From: Hysterangium stoloniferum
Lineage: Eukaryota; Basidiomycota; Agaricomycetes; Hysterangiales; Hysterangiaceae
Length of the DNA stretch: 64,000 nucleotides
Reading direction: 5' to 3'
Assembly (NCBI GenBank): GCA_015178975.1
Contig: WHVD01000017.1
Coordinates: 434,001 to 498,000 of the forward strand
Each line of letters begins with the position of its first letter. Position 1 is the stretch's first letter. Shown here piece by piece: positions 11,115 through 22,542 of the stretch. Below the pieces are notes generated by a model. The model worked only from the letters and a program-made list of their open reading frames with translations, was not told the origin of the DNA and did not search any database. Both the position numbers and the translations under genes were made by a program.

Positions 11115-12545
11115 GGATGCTGCGAGCCGGGAGAAAGTCTCCTCTGTTGGAAACCACTAACGTTGGCTTGAATCAAGTAAATGGACTACGTCACATCCAT
11201 ATATGTAACCCGCTTACTCACATCCGTATGGTACGAGTCGTTGCAGCTCGCTTACCGAATTCCCAAAATTCAACAACGGACTCAAAGGTGAGGGAAAAGT
11301 ACAATTACGTCATCAGTGTATAATTCCATAATGCATACCAACTTAGACAAGGTTGCAACTATCAGCTAAATATAATTTCGCTCGTAATTTTCATCGTACA
11401 GTGCGTTTGCGATTTTTTCCTGCTCCAACAGATTTGGATTCACATGTCCTACTAGCATCGAACTTATTGCATATTTGTACTGATGGAATATGATTCATCC
11501 GGTGAAGGTGCGGGTTTACATATTTAACACGATTCTGTCATGTCCGTTAGACAATTATGAACAGTACCTCTACCGAACGAATACAACGACATCTTTGAAT
11601 ACACACTGCCTGCAATATGATGCTTCCACTGTGGGATATATGAAACTACGGTCGTTCCTAAATTGAGACATGGTTCCCGCCAAGGCATTGGTCGCACAAT
11701 GTTTAACGAGAATATGTGGTGGAAACTAAAAAGGGAGCTGCACGGCCGACCGAGTGGAAAATCAACGACTATATGCGCCGTTATATTTCATGCACAGGGT
11801 CGGGATTACCGTGAAACTAAAGGTATTCCACCTTGTTTGTGAATTCATGATCGGACCGTGCTGTGATCACTCAACATCCCCATTCACTGAAAGGACAACT
11901 CCAAAATACAAAAAAATAGGTGCGTTGGTGGGATTTTTGTTGAAACTTCTCACCCCATACATAATCATCATGCACGTCGACCTGGTGATCCGAAAATGTA
12001 GTTCAAACCGAAGATTGAGTGGGTCTCACCGCACTGAATCTTTGGGTGGCTGTACGAAACCGAATATATAAGCGTGTTCCTTCAGTCGCAGGCAAATCTG
12101 CGCTGTGGCTATTTGTCACAGAAAACATAGATGCACCGCAATCTGCTGAGATGGTATATTTGAGGATGGGGATTTCATATCTGTCGGAGACGTTGTTGGA
12201 CTTAGCTCAAGGCCAAAGTTGCTGAGGGTAGCAGCGGCATAGCGCCGGATTGGTATCTATTGCATTCATATTATTCGTGGCGATGTGACCGAATCGAATA
12301 TGTAGATAAACCAGAGTGCCCTTAATTGTAACGCTCGAGAACTCTTGAGTTGACACAGTATGAGATGATAACGGACTACACTATTATCAGCTGCCATGCG
12401 TCCTTTGGATGGTTGAAAATCTGATGAAGTGGAGGAAAGTAGTAGGGTAACTTGAGAGAGTGTCCTGAAGCCTGTATGAATCACTGGAGGAATGGGCTTC
12501 GGTTTACTGGAGGCAATAAGTTGGATTTCTGGTCATTGCAGATAG

Positions 12546-12750
12546 TGTTGGAATTTGTGGTTCAGAACCCTAAGTACCAACATGTATCCATAATAGTCCC
12601 TATCTATGTCTGTGACTCTGTCCAGTATGTGGTCGTCTGAGTTCAGTTACTTCTGGTAACCAGTCTGTGTCTGTGTCTGAGTGGTGGTCTATTTGTCCAC
12701 TAGGGTCACTATTATGTGCCCCAATCCCCATCTATTCTATCCTTTTAATA
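12546..12750. repeat. 205 bp insertion, probable small LTR relic
   Basis: Relative to copy B (site GCAGATAGTGATAGAATT near 63,500) copy A has about 205 extra bases starting TGTTGGAATTTG, bounded by the direct repeat GATAG(TG) at 12541-12547 and 12751-12757. The TGTTGGAAT start and 5 bp repeat suggest a solo LTR; the right end (TTAATA) is not a canonical CA end. Confidence 0.55.
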
Positions 12751-13730
12751 GATAGTGATAGAATTAAATAGTACAGCTTTCCAACCTTGAGATTGAAAGC
12801 AGTTGAGAAAGGATAAAAGCTGTGAATCTCATGCAAGGACGGCCCCTATACCTAAGCTGTTGGACTCAACCCTACATGTGAAATATTTATATCCACTTGC
12901 TGTGAGGACAACTCCAGCACACCAATTCCTACTGTACATCCACAAAACCGAGTGCATACAGCTATGAGATGAAAGAGGCACCTGCTGAGGTTTCTGTGGA
13001 AGCTGTCGAGGAACTACCTCCATTGGTTTCCCCAGTTGTACTGAACCCAGAACAGCATAGTCACATTGTTGAAATGGGAATGAGGGAAATATTCCACAAA
13101 AACATCGGGAAAGGTGGGCCTGTAAGGGTCCTGACCATGATTTATGTTATCGAGCTCCTGATGACAATCAGCACATACCATCGTCTGCTAATCATCTAGA
13201 GATATGGATCGACGAGTTGGTGTGTATTTAAGAATGTAAATATAACAGATCCAGAATGACATTCGGACATTTTTGTGCCAAGGAGAAAAGGCCTGCCATG
13301 AACCACCAGGTATTGTAAAGATGGTGAGAAGTGCCACCGACACAACATCTCTCAGTCCAGGGACTGGAGGGTGGATTCACAAGATTTTGGGACACCTTCA
13401 AGTATTGAAATTGGACCCGGGTATTACTGTGGAGTGTTTTTGGAAAGGGTCGGGATGAGTCCTCTCCATCCTTACAGGCAAGCTCAGACCCAATGGCAAA
13501 CTTACCCCACAAGAAAGACAGCATCATATGGACAACAGCCTTTGTCTCTTGTGTGGAAAACCCAGTCATTGAGTTCCAGAATGTCCAGTGGCAAAAGCAA
13601 ACTCTGCAAAAGGTTGTACAGCCAAGATTTCCTCCACAGAATCCCCATTGAAGGACAAACCAGCTTCTGACCCAAAAAAAGAGTAAGCAACCCCACAGAC
13701 TCTGCATGGGTTGGGGGTTGGATTACCTCT

Positions 13731-14757
13731 TTGCACCTTCATGAGTTCACTCATCTTAACACATCTGCTCTTTTGAACTCTGACTCATTTTCTATTAAAC
13801 TTATGTCTAATATGATCCTAAAATTTGTTTTCTCAGCACTCATAGATTCCAGCTCGACCCATTGTTTTTTAGACACAAAATTCATACAAAAAAATCTGTT
13901 GTCAACTTATCCAATAAATCCAGTTGGACTCCAACTTTTTGATGGCACAAGCAATTTGGTTATCACCCAAGCTTGCAACCTATCTATCCGGTTCCCATGT
14001 GGAACATCTCAGTTGGTCACTTTCTATGTGACCCAGTTAGACTCAAGTTGCTTGGTTGTCCTAGAACATAACTGGCTTACCCATTACAATTTGTTGATTG
14101 ACTGGGTATCAAACAGTATAACTTTCCAGACACCTGTGGCACCTGAGATAACTGTATCCAACATGGCCTCCATGGCACCTGCAGCTTCAGTAGCTCCTGT
14201 GATCCTTATGGCACCCATGGCCTATGGCACCCCCAGCCTTCCTGGCACCTGTGGCCTCAGTGGCCCCTGTGATCCATACAGCATCCATGGCTTCCTTGGA
14301 ACCCACAGCACCTCCATCTATTTCTCTTATTAATGCTGCAGCGTTTATCAGAGTTATGAAAATGGATGGATCCCAGGCATTCACTATCAATTTGAAAATT
14401 GATGAAGCAACCGGTCATTTTTCAACCCCAGCAGCTGAGCAAATTGCAGACCTAGAAGGTGTCCCCAAGAAATACCATGATTTCATGGATGTTTGGAGTA
14501 GGTGTAAAGCTGACTGGCTTCTGCCCCACAGAGAATATGACTTAAAAATTGACCTCAAAGAAGGCACCCAGCCACCCCTTGGACATATCTACCAGCTGTC
14601 CTCCACAGAACTTTCCACAAGGATTTCCTGGATGAACATTTATCCATAGATTTTATTAGACTCTCAAAGTCTCCTTTTGGAGCACCTGTTCTGTTTGTTA
14701 AGAAAAAGGATGGATCCCTTCGACTATGTGTTGATTTCAGAGGACTCAATGCTGTTA
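13731..14757 (+). pseudogene. gypsy protease and N-terminal reverse transcriptase region (fossil)
   Basis: Recognisable segments are the aspartic-protease turn (LIDSSSTH), the fold segment VVLEHNWLTHYN typical of gypsy proteases, a low-complexity Ala/Pro/Ser linker (about 14,150-14,330), and the start of reverse transcriptase ([13 protein letters not shown]-like near 14,520 and [15 protein letters not shown] near 14,700). The Ngaro element begins at 14758 within the next conserved block. Fossil, not intact. Confidence 0.75.
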
Positions 14758-14940
14758 GTGTTGAGTGCCACACGATCCTTGGTGTGCCGGGAGTAGTTCG
14801 GCACTCAACGTCCAGCTGAGCATATGTAGGATTCGCACGCCTTGTGTTCTTGTACAACGTCGCTGTCGTCCCTCAGTTCCTTTCTGTTTTTCTCATCACT
14901 GACTTCTGATCCTTATTCCTACATATCTACACATTTAATT
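14758..14940 (+). repeat. Ngaro split repeat A1
   Basis: It starts GTGTTGAGTGCC and ends ACACATTTAATT, matching A2 at 19529-19711 over the whole 183 bp with a few changes. Confidence 0.9.
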
Positions 14941-14955
14941 ATTAGGGCTCACTCG

Positions 14956-16542
14956 ATGACATCTGGATCCCTACCTCAAGGCGTGTTTGCCCACTTGGGT
15001 ATCAACCTGAACCCTGAAGGGCACCCGCCCCACCCCAAAGCAGGACCGGAACCTCCTCTTTCGGTGACAGCTGGTATCCCACGTTCCCCAGTCATCACAC
15101 ATCTCGAGTCCACCAGCAACGATCAGGGAGATCACCAGTCCTCCCCCCCTCACGAGATTGATCAACTAGAGGCCCAGATTGCGCAATTGGCTGCATGACG
15201 AGACCTATTGTTGGCTCAAGGCAGACCAGATGTCCATGGCAGCAGGGTCCTTCCAGACATCTCACCAGGTGTGATGAGATTATTCACTGACCTGGATACG
15301 ATCCAGCTGGCCAACATGCGGGCCTCCATGGCTGGCGACACTAGGACCACCAAGAAGGCAGCGGTCCCTGATATAATTCCAGGATTCAAGGCCAATGCCT
15401 TAGAGATCCGTGAGTCCATCTATCTCTCTCTTTGGCCCAATCGGACACAGCCGCAGCACTCTCAGTGTGCAGCATCATTCAGACAGCTCAGGGGCCGGCC
15501 TGTAGGCCGGCACCCCATTACAGACAGTCCACCACAGGGAGCCGCTGGCACCTGGGAGGAGCATGAGTTAAGCCGTCATGCGGCTGGCCTGCAGAGTCCC
15601 ATGGCAATCTAACAGATGCCAGGCTCTGGGCCAGTCATACAGCGCGATCACCCCCCCCCCCCTTTTCTGTTGCTTGCTGCACCTTCTATTCATTATTATA
15701 CCTTGTGTCAAGGGCCAACCAGCTCATTTTTATTGTATCCATTCACAGCCATTCCTCAGAAGGTAGAGGAAGCCTTTAGGAACCTACATTATGTCCCTTA
15801 TACAGCCCTCACTATGGAGGTGCGGCAGAAGGCCGAGAGAGGCTTGGAAGAATTCACCTTCTCACCTTCAGGCAACATCATGGCCAAAGGGGTGGACCGC
15901 GATAATGAGAGGAGCATCTCCATCATTGACTGGCTCTCAGCAGCAGCAGCAGCGGTCAACCGTACTAGGATTCACGGGGGTGACACCAGAGCTGATGCGC
16001 TTTCGGCCCACCACGCAGTGGTGACAACCATTGCGAAATCCCATAGCTGGGAAGTGGCCATGGAATACGATGTGCAACAGCATGAAGCAGCTGCCCGCAA
16101 CCCGACCCATGACTTGAGCTGCCTGGACACCAATGCCCTGACAATCATCTCGACACGAACAGCACTGCAGGCATCAAGATCCGGCACCACCTCAGTCTCC
16201 CCAGCGAAACGCCTCGCGCCAGCTGGGCCACCACCCCTCTCCACTTCTCCTCGAAAGAGGCCTCGCACAGACGGGGAACGTTCACATTGCTTTTGGTGTG
16301 GGACACCGGGGCACTTTCCGGCTGGCTGCACAGCAAAACTCACATCAGCAGGGAAGAACGCTGCCCCAATCACCCAGGATGCCAGAAACAAGCACGCCTT
16401 GGCATCCCCCGATGGAAAGCAGTTTTGTTTCAAGTGGGCAACAGGAACACAGTGCCGGTGGGGTGACACCTGCACCAATACACACATGTGCAGCATCTGC
16501 TTCGAGCCAGACCACGGAGCAGCAGCCTGCAAGCACCTCTGA
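14956..16542 (+). pseudogene. Ngaro gag-like region (fossil)
   Basis: This region precedes the reverse transcriptase. Its last part (about 15,730-16,542) holds a CCHC knuckle (CFWCGTPGHFPAGC near 16,290) and a cysteine-rich segment (CFKWATGTQC...CTNTHMCSICFEPDH, about 16,425-16,520), which fit a nucleic-acid-binding gag-like protein as in fungal Ngaro elements. The upstream part has a coiled-coil-like start (IDQLEAQIAQLAA near 15,165) and LPDISPGVMRLFTDLD near 15,255. Not continuous as one reading frame. Confidence 0.7.
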
Positions 16543-16749
16543 CCCAAGAAGGGTCATGACGCCACTTGATCCAATCGAAGCGGCACATACATTAAGTAAA
16601 TATGGTATACTTGACAGGTGGGAATATGTTATCTCAGGTTTAATCAATGGCTTCGATATTGGGGTAAAGGACTGCATACTGCGCACTGTCATTTTTCGAA
16701 AATCACAAATCCTCTTCATTAGACACGGACTTTATATACAAGTGAATAG

Positions 16750-18182
16750 CGAGCGAACAAGGGGCTGGACGCTACTTTTGGGGCTTCACCCCAGCAGAGC
16801 TAGAGCAGATCATTGGCCCATTTCAGACCTCCCCACTGGGCCTCATCCCAAAACCAAACTCCAACACTTACCGCCTAATCCAAGACCTTTCCTTTCCTCG
16901 GGGAGACCCATAATACCCTTCCATAAACAGTGGAATAAATTCAGACGACTTCCCCACAGAGTGGGGCACCTTTGCGGACGCCGCAACACTAATCTTATCC
17001 TTACCGGATGGCTGCGTAGCAGCCACATTCGACATCTCTGCCGCATACAGAGTGACCCCCATAAGACCAGATCAACAGAACGCTTGCTGCATTTCGTGGG
17101 ACAGCTTGGTATACGTCGATTGAGCAGTAGCATTCGGTCTGGCCTCCAGCGCTGGAGTTTTTGGCAGCATTGCAGATATGCTCATAGCACTGTATCGGAA
17201 GGCAGGCTTCAGAAGGCTACTCAAATGGGTGGACGACTTCCTAGCCATTCGCCTTCCAGGTCAGATTTGGACAGAAGAGGACTTCATCACCTTGTCCGCC
17301 CAATTCGGGGTCCCATGGAGCAGAAGCAAAACACGACCATTTGCAACAGTGCAGAAGTACATCGGCTTCCTATGGGACTTGAACTCCAAGACAGTTGCTG
17401 TGCCACCAGAGAAACTACACGCAACCCTCACCTTGATCGCGCAGTGGATGGCAGAGGGCATGCAGTTCTCAGCAAACGATGCGGAGAAGCTACATGGGAA
17501 ACTGGTGCACTTGTCGGCCATCTTCCCATGGATCAGGCCCTTTCTCCGGTCCATCGCAGCATTTGCAAGCGGTTTTCATTCTCGCAGAGCACACCTACTG
17601 CCAACCCCGTCAGTGCGAGCAGATCTCTCCTGGATCCAGTACATACTCCGGCATCTGCGAAACGAACTCCCAATTCCATCGCCCGACGTAGTAGACATCG
17701 GCTGGTGGGGAGATGCCAGCTCATCCTATGGGATAGGCATCATCGTCGACTGCCATTGGGCCGCCTGGAAATGGGCTCCCAATTTCAAAGTCGGCCCTCG
17801 CTGCGAATGCGATATTGGGTGGGCAGAAGCGGTAGCAGTAGAGCTGGGCCTGAGATTGGCACTCCAGAATGGCTTGCTGCACCATCAACTCCCTTCTCAT
17901 TCAACGTTCTTGGTGTGCTCCGACAACAGTGGGGTAGTCGCCATTATAAACAAGGGTCGTTCCCGCAGCAAGGAGACAAACAAGGTCCTAAAAGAGATTT
18001 CCCGCCTACTAGCCACCCACCGAATACATTTGAAAGCCATTTACATACCCTCAAGAGACAATGTGTCAGACGCCCTCTCGCGAGGTCACATCACCGAATT
18101 TCTCAGGGGTTTCCCGAAGGCAAACACCCACGCCGAGATGGATATTCCCATCCATTTGCGTCATCGGATCCAATCATTGTAG
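16750..18182 (+). pseudogene. Ngaro reverse transcriptase and RNase H region
   Basis: Reverse transcriptase motifs in order: IPKPNSNTYRLIQDLSFP near 16,850, ATFDISAAYRVTPI near 17,025, AFGLASSAGVFGS near 17,135 and the catalytic KWVDDFLAI near 17,225. RNase H follows with DIGWWGDASSSYGIG near 17,700, CSDNSGVVAIINKG near 17,920 and the final DNVSDALSRG near 18,060. The order fits DIRS/Ngaro pol. It ends just before the recombinase region. Confidence 0.85.
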
Positions 18183-19375
18183 CACTGGCATTGCTACCAG
18201 CACCATTTACCCGAGCAGTGAATATATCATCATCTAATCACGGGCTCCTAGCCCCATCCCCACTGAGACCTCCATGCAAAGCAGCAGAGAGGCTGTTCAA
18301 GTGGAGAGGCGTCAACACACCCCCGCCTGCTACTATACAGCACCCGGTCCTCCAATTAATCGCAACGATCGCGTCAGAGGCCTCTTTAAAGGAACCCAAA
18401 GCCTACGGCGCTGGCCTACAAAAATTTCACATCTTCTGTGACATCTTCTTGATTGCAGAAGTGGACAGACTACCAGCATCCTTCCCAGTGATCCATTCCT
18501 TTGCTCTCTGGGCAGCTGCAGACCCGTCCTTTCTCGGAGATGGCCTGGCTGCGGGAACCAGATTCGAGACAATCTCCGTCAGCGTGACAAGAAAATACCT
18601 TTCATCAATCAGGGCATGGCATATAGCACAAGGCTGGCCACCACCGCTGTCTGATGAGGAACGCACAAAAATTGAATGGTCACTACGAGGATTGGAGAAC
18701 TTACAAGGCACGGCACGAAAACGACCCCCACGACCCCCAGTACAATTGAGGATGTTATTCGCACTGAAGTCAATCCTGGACCTGAGTGATGCATTCGATG
18801 CATGCATTTGGGAAGTGGCTTCATGCACCTTCTGGGGATTAATGCGTTTTGGCGAGGTTACCGTGACATCCAGACCGCACTTTGACACCACCAAACACCT
18901 AAAACGAAAGGACGTTCTAATTAGTCGTGACAACGATGGAAAATGCTACGCACGTTTAGACCTGCCATCAGCGAAGACAGCCAAAGTCGGAGAGATTCAG
19001 GCAGTATTTATAACGGACCAACAGGGAGTCTGCCTGATTGATGCCTTGATCAATTTAGCCAAGGTTGTCCCAGCAGGACCGGACGATCCTTTATTTTGCT
19101 GGCGAGACAACAAGGGAGAGGTCAGACCAATAGTTAAAAAGGCAGCACTCCACCGGATTAATTCAGTCCTCCAGGCTTGTGGATGGGGAACAACCTTTGG
19201 CCACTCTTTCCGCATTGGCGGTGCCTCCTTCTTCTTAGTGCAAGGAGTTGATCCCGAGATAGTACGACTAGTGGGCAGATGGAAATCCTTAGCATACGAA
19301 ACATACATAAGGGCCTTCGAGCAAATTGCATCACGGCACATATCGAACCTGTCTGCCAGAAAGGTGGCTGCCTAG
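18183..19375 (+). pseudogene. Ngaro tyrosine recombinase region
   Basis: The recombinase would insert a circular DNA copy by strand exchange. The catalytic pattern is visible: the first arginine in WGLMRFGEV near 18,840, the H-x-x-R box in GHSFRIGGAS near 19,200, a GRW box near 19,275 and the nucleophile region ETYIRAF near 19,300. It ends with SNLSARKVAA about 60 bp before B1. This part reads open and looks whole. The same reading frame stays open upstream across the gag and reverse transcriptase regions, but there it is only a shadow. Confidence 0.85.
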
Positions 19376-19427
19376 GTTGGGTGAGCGGCATAGTCTCGCT
19401 GCGGTAGTAGGCAGGCCTTTTGCGGGT

Positions 19428-19528
19428 GAGCGGCGAGTCTTCCCACACACACGCGGAGAGCTAACGCTCTTCCTCTACCCAACCACTCAGCTCTTCACTG
19501 TCTAGTCCGTAATAGTCGACGCTGGATA
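19428..19528 (+). repeat. Ngaro split repeat B1
   Basis: It starts GAGCGGCGAGTCTTCCCAC and ends GTCGACGCTGGATA, nearly identical to B2 at 19847-19947 and directly joined to A2. Confidence 0.9.
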
Positions 19529-19711
19529 GTGTCGAGTGCCGCACGATCCCTGGCATGCCGGGAGTAGTTCGGCACTCAACGTCCAGCTGAGCATATGTAG
19601 GATTCGCACGCCTTGTGTTCTCGTACGACGTCGCTGTCGACCCTCAGTTCCTTTCTGTTTTTCTCATCACTGACTTCTGATCCTTATTCCTACATATCTA
19701 CACATTTAATT
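19529..19711 (+). repeat. Ngaro split repeat A2
   Basis: It starts GTGTCGAGTGCC and ends ACACATTTAATT; 183 bp, partner of A1. It is separated from B2 by a 135 bp linker. Confidence 0.9.
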
Positions 19712-19846
19712 TACCCACCCACCCTAGCCCTTTCTTTAGACTGCAGCAGTAATCAAGTATCAATATTTCGATGTGATATATTTACCGTATTTAGCGGATT
19801 ATACAGTAATGAGAGCTGTTAATGTGTTATGATTACCCGCCCTCCC

Positions 19847-19947
19847 GAGCGGCGAGTCTTCCCACGCACACGCGGAGAGCTAACGCTCTTCCTCTACCCA
19901 ACCACTCAGCTCTTCACTGTCTATTCTGTAATAGTCGACGCTGGATA
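19847..19947 (+). repeat. Ngaro split repeat B2 (right end)
   Basis: 101 bp partner of B1, ending CTGGATA, after which the gypsy reverse transcriptase resumes with CACAGAAGGATAAG. Confidence 0.9.
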
Positions 19948-20891
19948 CACAGAAGGATAAGTATCCACTCCCATTTATGTACTGTATATCTGACCTGCTC
20001 GATGCTCCATGGAATTCCCAGATTCATATCAAAATAGACCTTAAACACACTGACCACTTGGTCCAGATCTCTGCAGGAGATGAGTGGAAAACCACTTTCA
20101 GGACCCATTATGGGGCTTTTGAGTGGTTGGTGATGCCCTTTGGGCTCACCAATGCTCTGTCTGTTTTTCAACATTTTATTAATGATATTTTCTCTGACAT
20201 GCTTGATGTATGCATTATTTTTTACTTGGACAACATTCTTATCTACTTTGAGGACCCCACGGTACATGACAAACAGGTCTGTGAAGTTCTTTGAAGACTC
20301 AGACAACATGGTCTCTTTGCAATTGGTAAAAAATGTACTTTTAACACAGACTCCGTGGAGAATATAGGGTTCATAATGGGAACCGATGGACTCCATATGG
20401 ATGAAGCCAAACTACAAGTCATCAAAGATTGGCCAGAACCCAGAAAAGTCAAAGATATACAATCTTTCCTCAGCTTTGCCAATGTTTACTGACAGTTTAT
20501 CTGTGGATATTCCAAGATCACAGTCCCCCTTACTCATCTTATGCACAAGGGTGCTCTGTGGACTTTTGATGATAAGTGTCAAAAAGCTTTCAATCTTTTA
20601 AAAGATACTTTTTCTTCAGCTCCAATCCTTTCACATTGGAAACCAGACAGTCTGCTCATTGTTGAGATGGACACCTCAGACTATGCACTTGGAGCCATTC
20701 TGTCTATTCAGGACTCTGACAGAGAAGTCCACCTGTGGCTTTTCTGTCCCAGACTTTCACCAGACCAAAGCTCAATTATGACATTCATGACAAGGAACTC
20801 CTAGTGATTTTTGCAGCTTTCAAATCATGGTGACACTATTTGGAGGGCTCGGGAATTCTGTTTGAGGTTGTAACAGATCATAAAAGGAGGG
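19948..20891 (+). pseudogene. gypsy reverse transcriptase and RNase H region (fossil)
   Basis: It continues the gypsy reverse transcriptase after the Ngaro insertion: FEWLVMPFGLTNA near 20,130 and the catalytic-box region near 20,225. RNase H begins with VEMDTSDYALGAIL near 20,665 and includes a VTDHK segment near 20,870. It stops at a purine-rich AAAAGGAGGG tract (20,882-20,891). CpG-poor and broken. Confidence 0.75.
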
Positions 20892-22228
20892 TGTTTATAA
20901 TTACTATAATCTCAAATATTTACTAATAAAAGTCTTATTTTTACAAAACTCTATCTTTAAATAGTTATATCTATTCTGAAACAATTATATCATCAAAAAA
21001 CAACCACCAGAAATAGTTCTCCATATTACATCTTATACAACCCATTGTTATTTAACAAATTCCATTGTATATAATTTCCTTCCTTTTACAGATGCCTACT
21101 AATACTTTTATTAGTACTTTGTTTTTTAAAAGTTGTAATGTAGTTATTTCCATGTAAGATATGTAAAATATTATTGGAAATTTTTCATACCACAGCTGTC
21201 TTTATTAAGTGAAATCACCTATGTATATATTCTGGGTATGTTGAATCAAGTAGAAATCTGTTCAGATTGACAGATCTATTCCGAAGTAATACATATGAAT
21301 TTAGAGGTGCCAATGATATACATATGCATGGAATGGACTATCTAAAGGTATCTATTTTTTAAAAGTATTAGTGTTTCTAACTACTTATTTTTTTATTGTC
21401 TACTTGTGTCTGGAAAGATTGTTTAGTTTGTAATGTATAAGAGAGTTTAAAACTTTTTGAAAGTTTTAAAAACCAAATTATGTTTGAATCACATCCCAGA
21501 TGTTTAAATGACCTTCAAAGTATATTAGAATTTGGTATACTTAATAGTTTTACTCATATTCTAACACTCTGATCAGCTTTTCTACTATCCACTGTTCTTG
21601 AGCATTGTTTCTTCCCAGTTATTCTACACTTCTGTAAGAGTTTGGGAATCTCTTACTTTGGAAAGGTACTATCCTTCCTCTAAGATAGTTGTCTCTTTTT
21701 CTTATTTTTTATAGCTTGCTCTTTGATTAGGTTAGGAGTACCTGGCTGATAGATTAAGACAGTGAGAAGTTACCTCTTTCACTTATACAGTGTGAGTGGC
21801 TTCCACTCTAGACTCTAAGGTGTAGGTTTAGTGTTTATCTGTTTTGGTCACTCCCACAGCAACAGATTATATTATACCAGTCAGGGAAATATATATACAA
21901 TACACTGCTTACTGGACTTCCTGAAATTTACAGTATTCAGTTATTCCTCTTCCATATTTCTCTAATGGTATATCATCATAACATTTTTTTGAACTGATTC
22001 TCATGTATTATTTATATAGTTTTTGTTCCATCATTTTCACAAACTATTTGGATTTCATTCTAGGCCTGATATTGTCAATACCAAAGACAATAAACCAAAA
22101 ATATCTATTCCCGGAAAAGGTATGCCAAGTTTCCCTTAATGATGTCTTTATTTTACAAATAATATACATACTGTATGTAGTTGTTGGACTGTACCATCAT
22201 GGACCTTATCCACCTTGAATGTTTAACA
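20892..22228. other. AT-rich non-coding segment, possible decayed LTR
   Basis: About 1.3 kb of very AT-rich sequence with no supported gene. It begins TGTTTATAATTAC right after a purine tract (AAAAGGAGGG) and could end at GTTTAACA (22,228), which would fit a 3' LTR of the truncated gypsy element. No second copy or target repeat supports this, so it is only a suggestion. Confidence 0.3.
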
Positions 22229-22537
22229 TGCTGATAACACGGGAATGAATTATAATGTGACTTTTATGTGCTGATAGCACCAAATGATAATTTGTTGCAA
22301 AAACGTGGAAACCGATGATTTGTGACTTTCTTGTTTGTGCATATGCATGTCTTCACGCGTGACAAAGGGTATATGGTGGGAAACCTTCCCAAAGGATTGA
22401 GTCGTTATCATGCCGATGATGTCATGTAGTCCAAGTCCGAAAAAAGAGTGACGAGAAGAGTCTACTGGGGCCAGGGCCCATAACCTATTGGGAACTTGTG
22501 CAGACCGCAGTCGATATTAGAATATAACTTGGCTTGT
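22229..22537 (-). other. Possible copia internal remnant with primer-binding-like block
   Basis: The minus strand contains GGTTATGGGCCCTGGCCCC (about 22,470-22,490), very close to the primer-binding-like block next to the copia LTR at about 9,090-9,106. This suggests a second copia-type remnant whose LTR side was split by the gypsy insertion at 22,543. No coding part was recognised. Confidence 0.35.
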
Positions 22538-22542
22538 ATCTA

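Larger units (their letters stand above)
9267..13255 (+). repeat. Large non-coding repeat block, copy A
   Basis: From ATTGAGTGTAATGAGCACGG onward it matches copy B (60,945-63,845) closely up to about 13,090, then matches the diverged copy near 40,615-40,815 up to about 13,275. No reading frame is preserved with codon-like constraint. It carries two insertions absent from copy B (9794-10098 and about 12546-12750) and a ~410 bp segment (about 11441-11850) that copy B lacks. Many CpG sites of copy B are TpG or CpA here. Confidence 0.8.
14758..19947 (+). mobile_element. Ngaro-like (DIRS-type) tyrosine-recombinase retrotransposon
   Basis: The element has the split direct repeats that define Ngaro: A1 (14758-14940), B1 (19428-19528) directly joined to A2 (19529-19711), and B2 (19847-19947). 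A1 and A2 are both 183 bp and B1 and B2 both 101 bp, each pair nearly identical. Between them lie a gag-like region with zinc fingers, reverse transcriptase, RNase H and a tyrosine recombinase, and no integrase or aspartic protease. There is no target-site duplication, as expected for tyrosine-recombinase insertion. It is CpG-rich, unlike the gypsy element it entered, so it is younger. It carries a few breaks (about three). Confidence 0.9.
13465..20891 (+). mobile_element. Old Ty3/gypsy remnant split by a Ngaro element
   Basis: Plus-strand gypsy parts in order: a gag zinc knuckle (CLLCGKPSH...ECP, about 13,545-13,600), a retropepsin-like segment (ALIDSSSTHCF near 13,840), the first part of reverse transcriptase ([17 protein letters not shown], about 14,670-14,757), then, beyond the Ngaro element, the rest of reverse transcriptase (FEWLVMPFGLTNA near 20,130) and RNase H start (EMDTSDYALGAI near 20,665). 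Neither LTR nor integrase was found. CpG sites are very rare. Old and broken in several places. Confidence 0.8.

Noticed and set aside
13228-13707. A 159-codon minus-strand frame
   Set aside because: It lies over the gypsy zinc-knuckle region, which is read on the plus strand, and shows no domain of its own.
16298-18182. First ~600 codons of a very long plus-strand frame reaching into the Ngaro recombinase
   Set aside because: The zinc fingers and reverse transcriptase motifs of this stretch are read in other frames; only the last part, from about 18,190, has recombinase motifs.
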